Assembly: GCA_034509755.1 (NCBI GenBank)
Contig: CM067549.1
Location: forward strand, 30,958,001 to 31,022,000
Reading direction: 5' to 3'
DNA: 64,000 bases
Source: Anisodus tanguticus
Lineage: Eukaryota; Streptophyta; Magnoliopsida; Solanales; Solanaceae
The notes below the pieces were generated by a model. It was not told the origin of the DNA. It saw only the letters and a list, made by a program, of their open reading frames with translations, and did not search any database. Shown piece by piece: positions 10,425 through 22,262 of this stretch (position 1 is its first letter; every line of letters starts with the position of its first letter). The position numbers were made by a program, and so were the translations under genes.

Positions 10425-12895
10425 TTACATATATATTATCCATTTCCTCTCATGATGTATATGCGTTAATAGATTCGGGTTCCATCTTGTATTATATTGC
10501 ACCATTTGTTGCGGTAAGTGTGGGAAAAAGCCTGAATTATTACATAAGTCATTTGAAGTGTATTCGCCTGTGGGTGAACCTATAATTGTTAAGCGGATAT
10601 ATAGGGATTGTGATGTAAAGGTACATGATTGCCATACGGTAGCTGACATAAATGAACTAGATATGGTGGAATTTGATGTTATTATGGGCATAGATTGCCT
10701 AGCTTCTTTCTATGCTAATGTTTATTGTTGGAAAAAGATCGTTAGCTTTAACTTTCAAGGCGAGCCGATCATTGAATGCAAAGGCAATATAGCATCTCCA
10801 AAGGGTAGTTTTATTTTCTACCTTAAGGCTTGAAAATGATCTCTAAAGGAAATATTTATCACATCGTGAGAGTTCAGGACGCGGAGGCAAAGCCTCCAAC
10901 TCTTCAGTCAGTTCCTATCATTAGTGAATTTACCGACGTATTCCCTGATGAATTTCCTGACTCCCCAAAGGGAAATTGAATTCTCTACCGACGTACTCCC
11001 AGATATCCAGCCCATATTTATTCCTTCGTATCGAATGGCTCTTGCCGAGCAAAAAGAATTAAAAGCTCAGTTGAAAGATTTTCTATAGAAAGGATTTATT
11101 AGGCCCAGTACTTCCCCGTGGGGTGCTCCAGTGTTGTTTGTTCCTAAGAAAGACGGTTCATTAAGGATGTGTATTAATTACCGTCAGCTGAATAAGGTAA
11201 CCATTAAAAACAAGTACCCGCTCCCCAGAATCAATGATTTTTTTGATCAGTTTTAAGGCGCTTAGTATTTCTCGAAGATTGATCTCAGATATGGGTACCA
11301 TCAGTTGCGGGTTAAAGAGAAATATATTCCCAATACCTCTTTCCGTACTAGGTATGGCCATTATGAGTTTGTTGTTATGTCCTTTGGTCTGACAAATGCA
11401 CCGACAATCTCTATGGATCTGATGAACCGGGTATTTAAGCCGATCCTAGATATATTCATAATAGTGTTCATTGATGATAATCTGGTATATTATAAATCAT
11501 AAGCCGAACATGCGGATCATTTCCGAGCCGTATTACAGACGCTTCAAGACCGTGAGCTATATGCTAAGTTCTCCCAATGTGATTTTTGGTTAAACTATGT
11601 TGTCATTTTAGGCCATATTGTCTCATCCGAAAGTATTAAAGTGTATCATCAAAATATTGAACCTATAAGGAATTGGCCGAGGCCCACAACTCCTACAGAA
11701 GTATGTAGCATCTTAGGCTTAGCAAGATATTATTGGAGATTTGTGAAGGGGTTTTCTTCTCTCTCCTCACCCATGAACAAGCTCACTCACAAGGCAACTA
11801 AGTTTCAATGGTCAGATGCATATGAGTGCAGGTTTTAAGAATTGAAGGACAAGTTGACATCCGCACCTGTGTTAGCTTTTCTTAAAGGTACCGATAGGTA
11901 TGTGGTTTATTGTGATGCCTCCAGAGTCAGCCTAGGGTGTGTTCTGATGCAGCATGGAAAGGTTATAACATATGTTTCTAGGCAATTATGAAAGCATGAG
12001 GTGAACTATCTGACTCATGATCTCGAGTTGGCAACGGTAATATTTGCCCTGAAGATGTGGTGTCATTATTTATATGGAGTCCATGTTGACGTATTCATGG
12101 ACCATAAGAGTCTACAATATATATTCCGTTAGAAGGAGTTGAATTTAAGGCAAAGAAGGTATCTGGAATTATTAAAGGACTACGATGTTGACATTTTATA
12201 TCCTGGAAAGGCAAATGTCGTAGTTGATGCCTTAAGCCGCAAGTCTATGAGGAGTTTGGATGATATTGAAGCCCATAGGCTTAAGATGTCCAAAGAACTA
12301 CGTCGCCCGGCCATTTTAAATGTGCAACTTTTGGGGACGGATGACGATGGAGCGGTGGTGCAGAATACCGCAGAATCGTCCTTAATAGCTTAGGTGAAAG
12401 CAAGACAGTTTGATAACCCCAAGTTGGTACGAATAAAAGAAGGAATTCCCCTACAAAGAAAATTGTTATTGGAACTTACAGGAGATAGAGTCCTTAGATA
12501 TCAAGGTTGATTATATGTACTTGGTGTAGGAGGAACTCCTAGAGGAAATTATGGCCGAGATCCACCAGTCCAGATATTCCATCCATCCTGGAATTACAAA
12601 GATATATCATGACCTTCGACCGGTTTATTAGTTAAATGAGATGAAGAAAGATATTGCAGCATTCGTAGCTCAATGCCCGAATTGTCAATTAAGACTGAGC
12701 ATCAAAATCCTGGGGGCTTGATATAGAATATTGAAATCCCTACTTCGAAGTGGGAAATGATTAGTATGGATTTTATCACCGGATTACCCCATTCTTATCG
12801 GAAGTTTGATTCCCCTGGGTTATCGTTGACAAGATAACAAAATCAACTCATTTCTTACGTGTTCGTACTACCTTCTCCGCTATATTATCACGAAT
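10425..12895 (+). pseudogene. Gypsy pol pseudogene, element 1 (PR, RT, RNase H, partial IN)
   Basis: An aspartic protease lies at 10430-10780, with the active-site word DSGS kept and the C-terminal IMGIDCLASF. A linker (FTDVFPDEFP) leads to reverse transcriptase at 11000-11600 (CINYRQLNKVTIKNKYPLPR, RTRYGHYEFVVMSFGLTNAP). The catalytic word is FIDDNLVY near 11470. RNase H is at 11830-12240 (YCDASRVSLGCVLMQHGKV, VVDALSRKS). Integrase covers the zinc-binding region (CPNCQLR near 12675) and the start of the core (KWEMISMDFITGLPHSYRKF near 12750), and stops near 12895. In-frame stops occur at 11085, 11254, 11501, 11836 and 12130, with frame changes. The domain order PR-RT-RH-IN is typical of Ty3/gypsy. 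No chromodomain or 3' LTR remains. Confidence 0.92.
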
Positions 12896-13317
12896 TTAGA
12901 GGTTACCTAGTGTAATCGTTCGAAGACATGTCGCACATTCTGACACTAAACTGAGATGGGGCTCCATAGCCTTTCCAATACAATACACATACGTAACTTT
13001 TATTGTCTATTGGTATTGAAATTTTCCTCTCAATTGCTATCATTATATTCACGATTTTTCCTTATCGAAATGTCATACCCCCATGGGTAATTAAAAAAAA
13101 AAGTTGATTCCCAAAATGACATCCCTCATTTAGAGTATAAAGAAAATCCATACTGCCATGTAGAAGATGAATAATGAGTAAGAAAATCAATGTCATACCT
13201 ACGCTTGTTGGCTCTCCTTGAGTGGCATCCGAACTCGAAACTAAATCCTCACTCTCCTCTTTCCTCTTATAGGCCAACCCGGGACACTCTCGTATCTTGT
13301 TTCCCCGATTACCGAAC
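12896..13317 (-). pseudogene. Element Z gag fragment, second half of zinc knuckle and tail
   Basis: On the minus strand, 13313-13180 reads GNRGNKIRECPGLAYKRKEE, the second half of a CCHC knuckle, followed by a Ser/Glu-rich tail and unrecognised AT-rich sequence to about 12896. The first half (CCYWC) lies 10 kb away at 23447-23544, across element F. The host element is a minus-strand gypsy-like gag. The junction with element 1 at about 12896 is abrupt. Confidence 0.75.
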
Positions 13318-14505
13318 TGTTACACCCCGTACTTTGAATGTCATTTTTATTATAGGTTAACTGACATGTAGCCCTATCGTACTTTTGGGCTAAGGTTTGA
13401 CTCATATGATGGAATCATAATGGAACCAATATGAGGAATATAAGAAGTGTTTTGGAAAACTAATCAAGGTATAAGAAGAGTCTTTGGTCAAAGCATAGTT
13501 GGAAGCTACCCTACGAAGTATGTTTTCAAGTGAGCTTTCACGAGGCCTTACTTCAAGTGACAATAACACCATTATAAGTTGCGAATTTTGGAAAACACAA
13601 TACGTGAAAGTTGTAACCCTTTGAAATACATTTTCTAAAAATATATGGTGGAGGTCCATCGAACATCGTTACAAAATGTTACGATTGTTTTACTGAAAGG
13701 TCACAGTGTTGGAAAAAATGCGGCCAGAGCATCCCATTTTGCGGTCCACAAAACTAAACTGCAGAGTGCAAAATTGTCCGCATAATGGAAAATATTTGGG
13801 CATGTTACTGCCCATTTATGTGACCCAAAGGGCAGCCAGCATTCCCGTTCTACGGCCCGCAAAAAATTGAGGCGGTGGGTGATTTTATATATACTCAAGT
13901 TCGACCCTTAGCTCATTTGAACTCATTTTCAACACAAAACCACTACAAACACTCTCAAACCCTCTCTTAGGGTTCTTACATCATCTAATAATTTTCCCAC
14001 ACAAGCTTGAAGAGAAATCTTCCTTATATGATCCATAGTATCTTGAAAAGCTTCTTAGTAGCAAGGTGTAGTTGAGAATCTTCATGAAGCTTGGAGCAAG
14101 GTTTTATGTGCAAGTCATCCTTGCTAGATGGAAGTAAGATTTTGATACTTCTTAATGGTCTTTAGTTCTCTTATTTTGGTTGATTGAATTGGTGGAAGAA
14201 ATTCATGAAATACAAGTTGAACTTTATGAAAGAGTTGTTATGATTCGTGGATTGTTCATAGTTAAACTTTGAGATATTCATGGCTAGAAATTTAATGGTG
14301 TGCTGGTGGAGATTATGAAATATGTATTGTGACCTTGTTGTTGGGTTTTTGGTATTTATTGAAAAGCTAAGGAATATTTTTATGTTAATATGCATTAGTT
14401 TCCAGTGTAGAGAAGCCCAAGAACTCTATGTACTTAAGGTGTTTGTTAAAATGTCTAAGTGAAGACTACCTCTAGCTATTGAGTCAATTTTGATTTCATT
14501 TTTAA
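13318..14505 (+). mobile_element. Element F 5' LTR, first part
   Basis: It starts TGTTACACCCCGTACTTTG. It resembles the minus-strand LTR ending at 45385 (GGGCTA, GTGTTTTGGAAAACTAATCAAG and AAGTATGTTTTCAAGTGAG have counterparts there). Near 14415-14480 it matches 6715-6770 of the element 1 LTR (AAGAACTCT, TCTAAGTGAAG). It breaks at the LINE and resumes at 16923. Confidence 0.75.
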
Positions 14506-16922
14506 GCAAAACAACCAACATGAAGATAATTGTGATTTTATTAAAAACAAACTGTACAGAAGAACAAAGCAAATAATACAAGGCCAAAAGTGCCTAGCCA
14601 AATGAAAAACAATCTAAATAGCATATAACTAGCCTAAACAAATGCATCACATATCCAAGTTGTGGCTTGATTCCACTTCAAGCAACCTCAAAGCTCTCAC
14701 CAGGTGTTATAGAATCAGATACAAATAGAAGAATCCTTCTAACTTGAAGTTGTGCAAGTTCAAGCTTGGCTAGTGACTCATCTGTATATTACTCTATGTT
14801 ATCCTCTATTCTGCAAGTTGATATTCATCAACACTTGGTCTCCATCTCTATACAATCTCTTACAATAGATTGAACGTAAAGTTAATACCATACACTGAAT
14901 AGAGACTGCATAGTGACAGATACAAGTACTGTTGACCTAATTGTTGATAATTCCAGCCTTCTGCATCTCTCTCTTATGATGTACTACTTGTATACTGCTT
15001 GTTTTAAGTGTAGAACTGACTTCTTCATTGTGTTGCAGATTTGATGTGCTATATTTGGATTGCTAAGATGTGATTAGTTAGTCAGGTTTCCTAGCATATA
15101 CTGTCTTAAACCTGAAGCTAGGCAGATGCATCTTATTAATGTTCACAAGCCTTCTAGTTGCTACTGGTAACTCATGGAATGAATCAAAATGAATTGTACC
15201 TACAAAATAAAAAATATAGTTAGTTATAAAATTTGCCAATTGGTTTCCTTCTTAGAGAAAGGAGAAAGTTTTTCAGCTTGCTTACTAGGGTTGGTAGCTA
15301 AATTCAGTCTTCGAGACCCTATAACATAAGAAAGTCGTGGAGTGCATAAGCCCTTTTATAGATAGGGGCGACTTTCTTGTGGTAGTAATTGCGAATGAGC
15401 AAGTAGGGGGTGGCAACATCTCATCACATGGCATGTTTGTACCACTCATTTCCGTCTCTATTCTACTATGTTATGCACCTCCATACTTATGTTCCATGAA
15501 ATATCCCACTCCCCTACTACTATTTTTAGTAAACTAAGTCAATTAGTCTCTAAAAATAGTGGAAGGAGTTGCTTTTGCACACAAAAGGCAATGACATCAT
15601 ACATTGATTTGGCCTCAGCTACTAAGGATGTTGTATCTGCGATTATCCTTGCATTTACATGAATGAACTCCACTTCACAGTCCCTTACACAGTATGCAGA
15701 TGCCCTAATGCCAGGATTTCCCTTAGAAGCACCATCACTATTACACTTAAACCACCCCTGAGGAGGACTACATCACTGCACCAAAGCGTACTGAATGTGA
15801 GGCCTATAAGATTCCAACTGTTGCACTAACTGAGGCCAAGAATTGGGCAAGTTTGTCATCCATAGATACTTTGTTTTTTCCAGTTGAATAAGGTTAATAT
15901 TGATCTCATAAATGACCTTATTTCTTGACATAGTTCCCACATCTAAAATTATATTCCTTCTCTTCCATAATTACCATAAAATTATGGTTGAAGCTGCTTG
16001 GTACAATACTTAAACTTTGTTGAACACTCTGTGTCCCACCACTGCTTAACTGCTTTCTTTATCTGTACAAAAGGCCCATGAACACCAGCTACATGTGTGA
16101 AGATCTTCCAAATATTATTTGCATACTTTCCTGTGAGAAAAATGTGCTCCATTGTTTCTTGTTGAGGATGAGAACAACACATATAAATAGGCACAATGGA
16201 TATTCATATCATTCACTGGTAACTTCTGCTTCCAAACTCTCCACAAGAAAAATACAATTTTAAATTGCAGACCTTTTGTCCAAATTTGTTTAAAAACCCA
16301 GTTTGGATCATTTCTCTGTCTTAACTTCTCCCATGCACTGCCTATTGTGAACTTTCCACTACTAGTGAGCAACCACTAGGCCTTATCTTTAGTATTAGAA
16401 GTTTCTCTTCATCTCTATGAAACTCACTTCTAATATGTTCCACAATATCCTCAAGAATTGTTTGTTGCAGCCTTTGAAATCTCCATTCCCATTGATCATC
16501 ACATCATCCACATATGAATACTCTCATCCATTTGAAATCTTGATGGAATAACCTCAGCTGGAGGCCTTAGTTTTTTCTAGTTGTCAAACCAAAAACTAGT
16601 TGTACCATTTCCTCCACCACAAAGTATAGCCTATCTTAAACCTCCACCATAGTTTAGCAAAAAAAGCTCTGGATACATCAAAGACTGACCTGAATCCCAA
16701 ACCCCCTTTTTACTTAAGAACACATACTTTTAGCCAAGTAGACCAATGTCTACTATTTCCTTCCTCTTTATTACTCCAGTAGAACCTTTCAAAAATCTTG
16801 TGTATTTCATTTAGTGTGTACTTAGTAGGAGCCATTGCAGATAGAAGATAGATAGGCATACTTTGTGACACACTGTTAATGAGAACAACCTTTCCTCCAA
16901 AAGAAAGAAGTCTACCTTTCCA
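14506..16922 (-). pseudogene. 5'-truncated L1-type LINE (RT C-terminus, zf-RVT, RNase H)
   Basis: Read on the minus strand from 16922, it begins inside the post-catalytic RT region (WKGRLLSFGGKVVLINSVSQ, then MPIYLLSAMAPTKYTLNEI). At 16372-15982 follows the zf-RVT domain (GKFTIGSAWEKLRQRNDPNW, FFLWRVWKQKLP, then TMEHIFLTGKYANNIWKIF). At 15760-15540 is an RNase H-like RVT_3 segment (KCNSDGASKGNPGI, AEAKS). The 3' UTR runs to about 14506 and ends in a T-rich stretch on the plus strand. The catalytic YxDD half of RT is missing, as expected from 5' truncation during target-primed reverse transcription. TTTCATTTTTAA (left) and ATCATTCTTTTAAT (right) look like a diverged target duplication. Stops and frame changes are common. 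Confidence 0.88.
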
Positions 16923-17275
16923 ATCATTCTTTTAATGTAGAAAATCATTTCTAGAGTGTAGGAATACTTGTGGGACTTAAATAGCTACGACGACAAGGTA
17001 TGTAAGGCTAATTTCTTTCTTGGCATGACTTGATGAAATTACTTCCTTGAATGGATTCTCTATTCGTTATACTGATAACTGTATACTTCTTTAGACAAAA
17101 GTGATCATACCCTTGTATATTCCTCCTCATTAACATTTTTTGTATCCCATACATCTCTAAATATTTATCTGAAGGTTAAAGAACGTAGCGCCAACAACAA
17201 TAGTCGAAGGATAACGATGATAGGCCACTCCGGCTCTCCTTGTGATGTCCTTTGGAGTCTGTCTTGCATTGCACG

Positions 17276-17334
<59 letters not shown>

Positions 17335-18187
17335 ATGTAACTATTTTACCATACCGCATCGCGCTATTGTCAGTCGAGCAGGCACTTATATGTGCATACC
17401 ACTAATCAGTTGGACAGATACCGTCGCGTCCTATGTAGCAGGGAAGTTTATTATGAGCTCACCACATAGAGGGATTTGATATGATACTATACAATATGGC
17501 CCCATAGAGTGGCCCGATTTTTACTTACATGAATATATTCATGGTAGTACTAGTTGTGTGCCCTCTAAGGCTTGCTTCTAAGTTCCAGGTTTATTTTTGT
17601 ACCTTCATATCTCATACTACATTATGTTTTATATGTGTTATCCGCCTTACATATTCAGTACATTCTTCGTACTAATGCCCTTTTCTGGGGCACTATGTTC
17701 ATGCCCGTGGGTACAGATAAATAGGATGATGCACCTCCTCAGCAGGGTACCTATTATCAGTTGTTGGTGATTACACTCTACATTTTCTAGAGTTATTGTT
17801 TGGAGTCTGTAGGTACTTGTATATATATATATATATATATATTGGCATTTTGTGTATGGCGTGGCCCTGTCCTAACTAGTGGTTGTAATATAGTACTTTT
17901 AGAGGCTGTCAGACTAGTGTACAGTGTGTGTATGTTTTGTCATGGCCTTGCCGGCCCTCTTTTTAGTTGGTTATACTCCTCTTGCGGCCTTGTCGGCCTT
18001 GGTCATCTATATTTACTATGTTGGGACTCTACTGTTTGTAGGTTTTCATACTTTCTTGTCCTGTTAAGATTATTTGGAGGCCTTGTCGGCCCATGTTTCA
18101 TGTTAAATTCTCCAAGTGCTATAGTTGTTTCGCTCGGGCCTTTAAGTATTGGGTGTCGGCCACACACCACAAGGTTAGGTTGTGACA
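16923..18187 (+). mobile_element. Element F 5' LTR, second part
   Basis: The LTR resumes after the LINE with ATCATTCTTTTAATG and matches 22263-23446 to the end (CTTGTGGGACTTA, CTACGACGACAAGGTATGT, CAGTACATTCTTCGTACTAA, GGCCTTGTCGGCC). It ends TGTGACA at 18187, followed by the primer site. Confidence 0.85.
17279..17334 (+). repeat. (TA)n(TG)n microsatellite in F 5' LTR
   Basis: About 34 bp of alternating TA is followed by about 22 bp of TG. The matching site in the 3' LTR (about 22615-22628) has only CACACACATATA, so the tract grew in one LTR after insertion. A second TA run lies at 17821-17842. The ORFs over these tracts are artefacts. Confidence 0.95.
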
Positions 18188-18191
18188 AACT

Positions 18192-18202
18192 TGGTATCAG
18201 AG
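18192..18202 (+). other. Primer binding site, element F
   Basis: TGGTATCAGAG lies 5 bp after the LTR end at 18187 and fits initiator-Met tRNA. A leader resembling that of element 1 follows (GTAGGTCTATCCTAG, GTGTGTTTTGCACCACAC). Confidence 0.88.
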
Positions 18203-19023
18203 TAGGTCTATCCTAGAGAGTCTACAAGTCGTGTCTAGTAAAGTCTTGTTTAAGGGTGTGTTTTGCACCACACTTATAAACAGGATGATACATGGCATTT
18301 AGGGATGGTTTTTGTTCTTCCATCTCATAGATTGTGAAATAGAGTTTAGTTGTAAGAATTCGAGTCTAACTCATGCTTTATACAGTTCCAGTACTTTCAG
18401 TTACTAGAAAGACTCCAACTAGTCCATATTCATGGAAAGAAAATGCATACCCCCCCTTAAGCAGGTTATTAATACGCCAAATGAGCGAATGTTATATTGG
18501 CATCACGGGGTGTCAACACTTGAGGGACACAAGAGTTCATGAATATCTTGAAAGGTAAGGTATTGATTTTAGGATACAAAAGAAGTTAGGAAAGGAAAGT
18601 ATAGAGTACATGTATGCAGGAGGTTATAAGGAAATCAACATTCCGATAGGATAATATAAGTTTAAGTATTGTTACCATTGGTTTCTATAAGGGCAGGACC
18701 ATAAGTAGAAGAATCTATGAGAGATCGAGACCTAGTAGAGGTTAAAAATAGTCCTTAACCGTGGACACTAAAGGGGAGACAGTACAATTATGTTATAGCC
18801 ACACTTTTTGACCATGTATACCTGATGAATATGACTTTTAAACAGTCTTGATACTAGAGGGCCAAGTATTGACTCCTTTGTATGTAAGGTAAATGTTTTC
18901 CTCAGAAGGATTTTCGGTTGGAGTAACTAGGAATAGGCCGGATTAAAGGAAATCAACATTCCTCAAAAGGACAAGTAGATATTATGTTGTGAAGGTGAAT
19001 GCGTTATGAGACTAGGCGCCTAC

Positions 19024-20286
19024 TGATTAAAAAAAGGTTGTAAGCTTAAGTTTCCAACATGAGCCGCGAGGTGATTTGCTAGGAGTGCCAAAGATTGTCA
19101 ACCGCCCTATGGTGACATACTTAATGTGGAGTAGAGTGTGGAGTGGAGTTGAAGACAAGACTTGAAGATCCAAGAAGGAAACTTTTTTTTTGGCTTTTAT
19201 GTAGGTCTTGACCGAGACCACCTTTTATCTTGTTTTAATTCCTAGCTTAATTACTAGATCTCCTTATAGCTTAATTACTATGCCATGTAATAAGTTAAGA
19301 TGACCAAGCCGAGAACCATCTAGAAGGAGAAACTTCCAACATTCCCCAATGAGGTAATTTATGAACTAGCTAGTTCATGCACTTATCTACAAGGATGACA
19401 TAAAAAGGGTAGCCTAGAGAACATGAAAAGTTGGGTCTTTTCCCTTCCCCTATATTGCCAGAACTTCTCCCCCTTTCCCATTTGGCCTAGATGCATTTTT
19501 ATGTCTATTTTGTTATAGAAGGTTTAGAACTAGTATAAATAGGGGATGTAGTTGATGAAAGGAGACATTGAAATTTTATGAAATATATTTAAGTTTTCTC
19601 AAACTTTGCTAAGTTATTCAACTTTTGTGTTGTTATCTTAGTTAGTCCTTTTATGGTCCAAACCTTAGTCCTTTTATGGTCTAACCCTCGGTCTTTTTGT
19701 GGTTCAACCCTTGGTCCTTTTGTGGTCCAAACCCTAGGTGTAAGTCTAGTTAGAACTTTTGGGATCTAACTATACCCAAGCCACGGTTCTATCCAGTTAC
19801 TTTATCACAAACACATTAGAAGGTCATTTCGGCCTACATCACCTTACCCACACCCGAACTTGTCTATCAATTTCATGCCCAATCATTATCCAAACTGCCT
19901 AATCCCTTTCACCCCATTACACTACAACACTTCCCCAACCTACACCAAAAAGGTCATTAACCAACTCCTCCCAAAAACACCTGTTAACCTAACCAACTAC
20001 TCCACCATCCTCACTGGGTTCAACCTTCGTACCTTATTGTCCCGACCATTTTCCGCCAACATACCACCATCCAACCACTAACATAACCTACAACGTGTCT
20101 AGTTCATCCTCTCCAAACGCCTTAGCCCCGAACCATGTAAGGGCACCCATACACCTCCCACAAACCTAGAGTGTCCAAATACCATCCTATTCCACCAACC
20201 TCCATTTGATTCCCATATTTGTGTCCGTCCAACACCAAACCAACTCCGACCAACCTAACCATACAGTCCCCTCCTTATATACATCA
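19024..20286 (+). mobile_element. Solo LTR-A with TSD CCTAC
   Basis: The repeat starts TGATTAAAAAAAGG at 19024 and ends CCTTATATACATCA at 20286. Perfect 5-bp direct repeats CCTAC flank it at 19019-19023 and 20287-20291. There is no internal region and no second LTR, so it is a solo LTR of 1263 bp left by recombination between the LTRs. It interrupts element F. Confidence 0.93.
19534..19541 (+). promoter_or_regulatory. TATA box of LTR-A
   Basis: TATAAATA lies about 510 bp into the LTR and upstream of the conserved TTTGCTAAGTTATTCAACTT block. The same word is present at 30734-30741 and, reversed, at 29006-29013, and is degraded near 38945. The position suits the U3/R promoter of an LTR. Confidence 0.65.
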
Positions 20287-22262
20287 CCTACGATGAGGTT
20301 TGAATAGCAAAATATTAATTGAATCCCTGATCAGATTATCTAGCCTCCTGAACTAGGAAATATCGACATCAAAAAATGCTCCCTTTGGTTAGTCACTATT
20401 CTAAATGACGACGCTAGGTGAACCCTGATTTTATGATATCACATCACCCCGATGACTTTACGAAAGCCCATGTCTGGTGAGGAACATGATAGGACAAAGA
20501 TAAAGTATGAAGATGAGATGAAAGAAGTGTTATCAGAGGATTTTAGGAGGCTATGAGAACTTACTATCTCACAATGAATCTCGTTGATGTAAACAAGAAA
20601 CTATCTTACAGACACGTGACCTAAATGGTTATGATTTGCTCAAGGAAGTGGGGATGACCCCAGAATACAAATAAGGATGGATTAATTCAAATAGGCCAGA
20701 TTAAAGTTACGCAAACATTTAATGAGAATGCGTCGAATGAAGCACCCAGAATAGTGACCTCGAGTTACAAATGCAAGTACTCATGGCAATGGAAGGCGGC
20801 ATAAGTCATTTTCCTAGTTATAGAGAATTATATTACTTACCGTTAAAAGTTACTCATCGAGATGTTAATAAGCCAAGCATGTTATAAACGATAAAGTGAA
20901 GAGACCTTCAAATTTATCAAAGATGTGTCAAATTCTAGATATCCCGAGATAAGAATAGTTGTTGGAGCCAGGATGGCGAGAATTTGAAGATGATTGAGAA
21001 ATGAGTAAAGAAAAATAGAATATTCAATTAGTGTAAATAGAGTAACATGATGAAATGTCAAGACAAGGGTAGGTATGCTAATGACATAAGGATAAGCTGC
21101 AACGAAAGGGATAAAAGTAAGCAAGGTTAGACTATAAAGGTCTCATTAAGGTGTGATTATGCCAAGAAGGTATAAGAACCCACTATAGGAAAGGGGCAGT
21201 AATAATTTCATTGCCCATAGGTGTAATACTTTTGACGTTTTCAAAGATCAGTACGAAAAGCATATCAAAGATAAGAATCCCCTAATACCCTAAAGTAGGG
21301 GTATAAGAGTAAAATTATTGAATGGTTGGATGATGAAAGGCTTGATTATGGAAGAATGAGAAAAGTTAGATGAACATTTGGATTATGTAAAGCTGCAATT
21401 TAACTGAACTATGCGACGACTCGTAGGAAGTCTGTAGATAAATGGTAATAATTATGTGTAAGGTGTGAGAAACTCATACTATGAACCATAAAGGTGACCG
21501 ATAAGCCTAGAAGTCATAGGAAAAGGTATGTTAAGGGTGATGACCCAATGTAAAAAGGTAAAATTCCAGGCAAGTAAGTATAACAACAATCATCTTCGAA
21601 TTGACAAGGGGTATCCTGTATAATATAGATGGAATAAGAGCATGTGTCTATATAGAACTAAGAAATCTCTTCCTAAGCGCTACTACCAGGAAAAGTCTTG
21701 CCATGAAAATAGCAGTAACACTGGACTAGGAATGCAATTGACGATAAGTGTAACTGAATATTCGAGACTGAGGAGATTAGTGTAAAGCATGAATAAAGAA
21801 TGAAGGACAAAGGCCCGAAGGGAAGTTACTAGAAGCTAAGGTATAAAAGAGGAATTGATTTAGGTAATCAGTAATGGGCCGTGTATGTATACTAGGGTGT
21901 TTCATAATGAATAGTTTAGAGTGAGTAAGCAGATGAAAAAGGGCAAGTGTTAACAAGAGTAATTAAAGAAAGTCGCTTATAGCTGCGAGTAATGAGAAAA
22001 TACGATAAGGTTTTGTTTCCAAATCCCTAATAGAAATTTCAATGATGACAACTATGGAATATACATTGTTGGGATAATCTAAACCATAAGAATATAATAA
22101 TTCGGTTGTTGAGTGACGCTAAGTTTATGGAAGAAAGGAGGATTTAAGAAAAAATGTCTTATGTATGGATAATCCTATCATTGGAAATATAGTATGAAAC
22201 CAGCCGTATAACCGTAAGCGAATTGACTACTGCAGAAGTCAAAAGGGCAGGAATTAGTCTCG

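Larger units (their letters stand above)
18203..22262 (+). mobile_element. Element F interior without recognisable pol
   Basis: The first 150 bp are leader-like. From about 18560, after removing the solo LTR-A (19024-20286), the roughly 2.4 kb left shows no gag, protease, RT or integrase motif in any frame. It is collinear with the reverse complement of 26100-28069. For example, GAGTAATGAGAAAATACGAT here is comparable with the minus-strand word near 26350. It therefore belongs to the interior of the M family. This is either a decayed non-coding spacer or a LARD-like non-autonomous element. Confidence 0.6.

Noticed and set aside
12896..13317. Possible host zinc-finger gene
   Set aside because: The Cys pattern and following tail match gypsy gag knuckles, and the missing half is found across element F.
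17800..18216. 138-codon ORF with hydrophobic segments
   Set aside because: It overlaps the LTR 3' end, a TA microsatellite and the primer site region; the hydrophobic look comes from T-rich LTR sequence.
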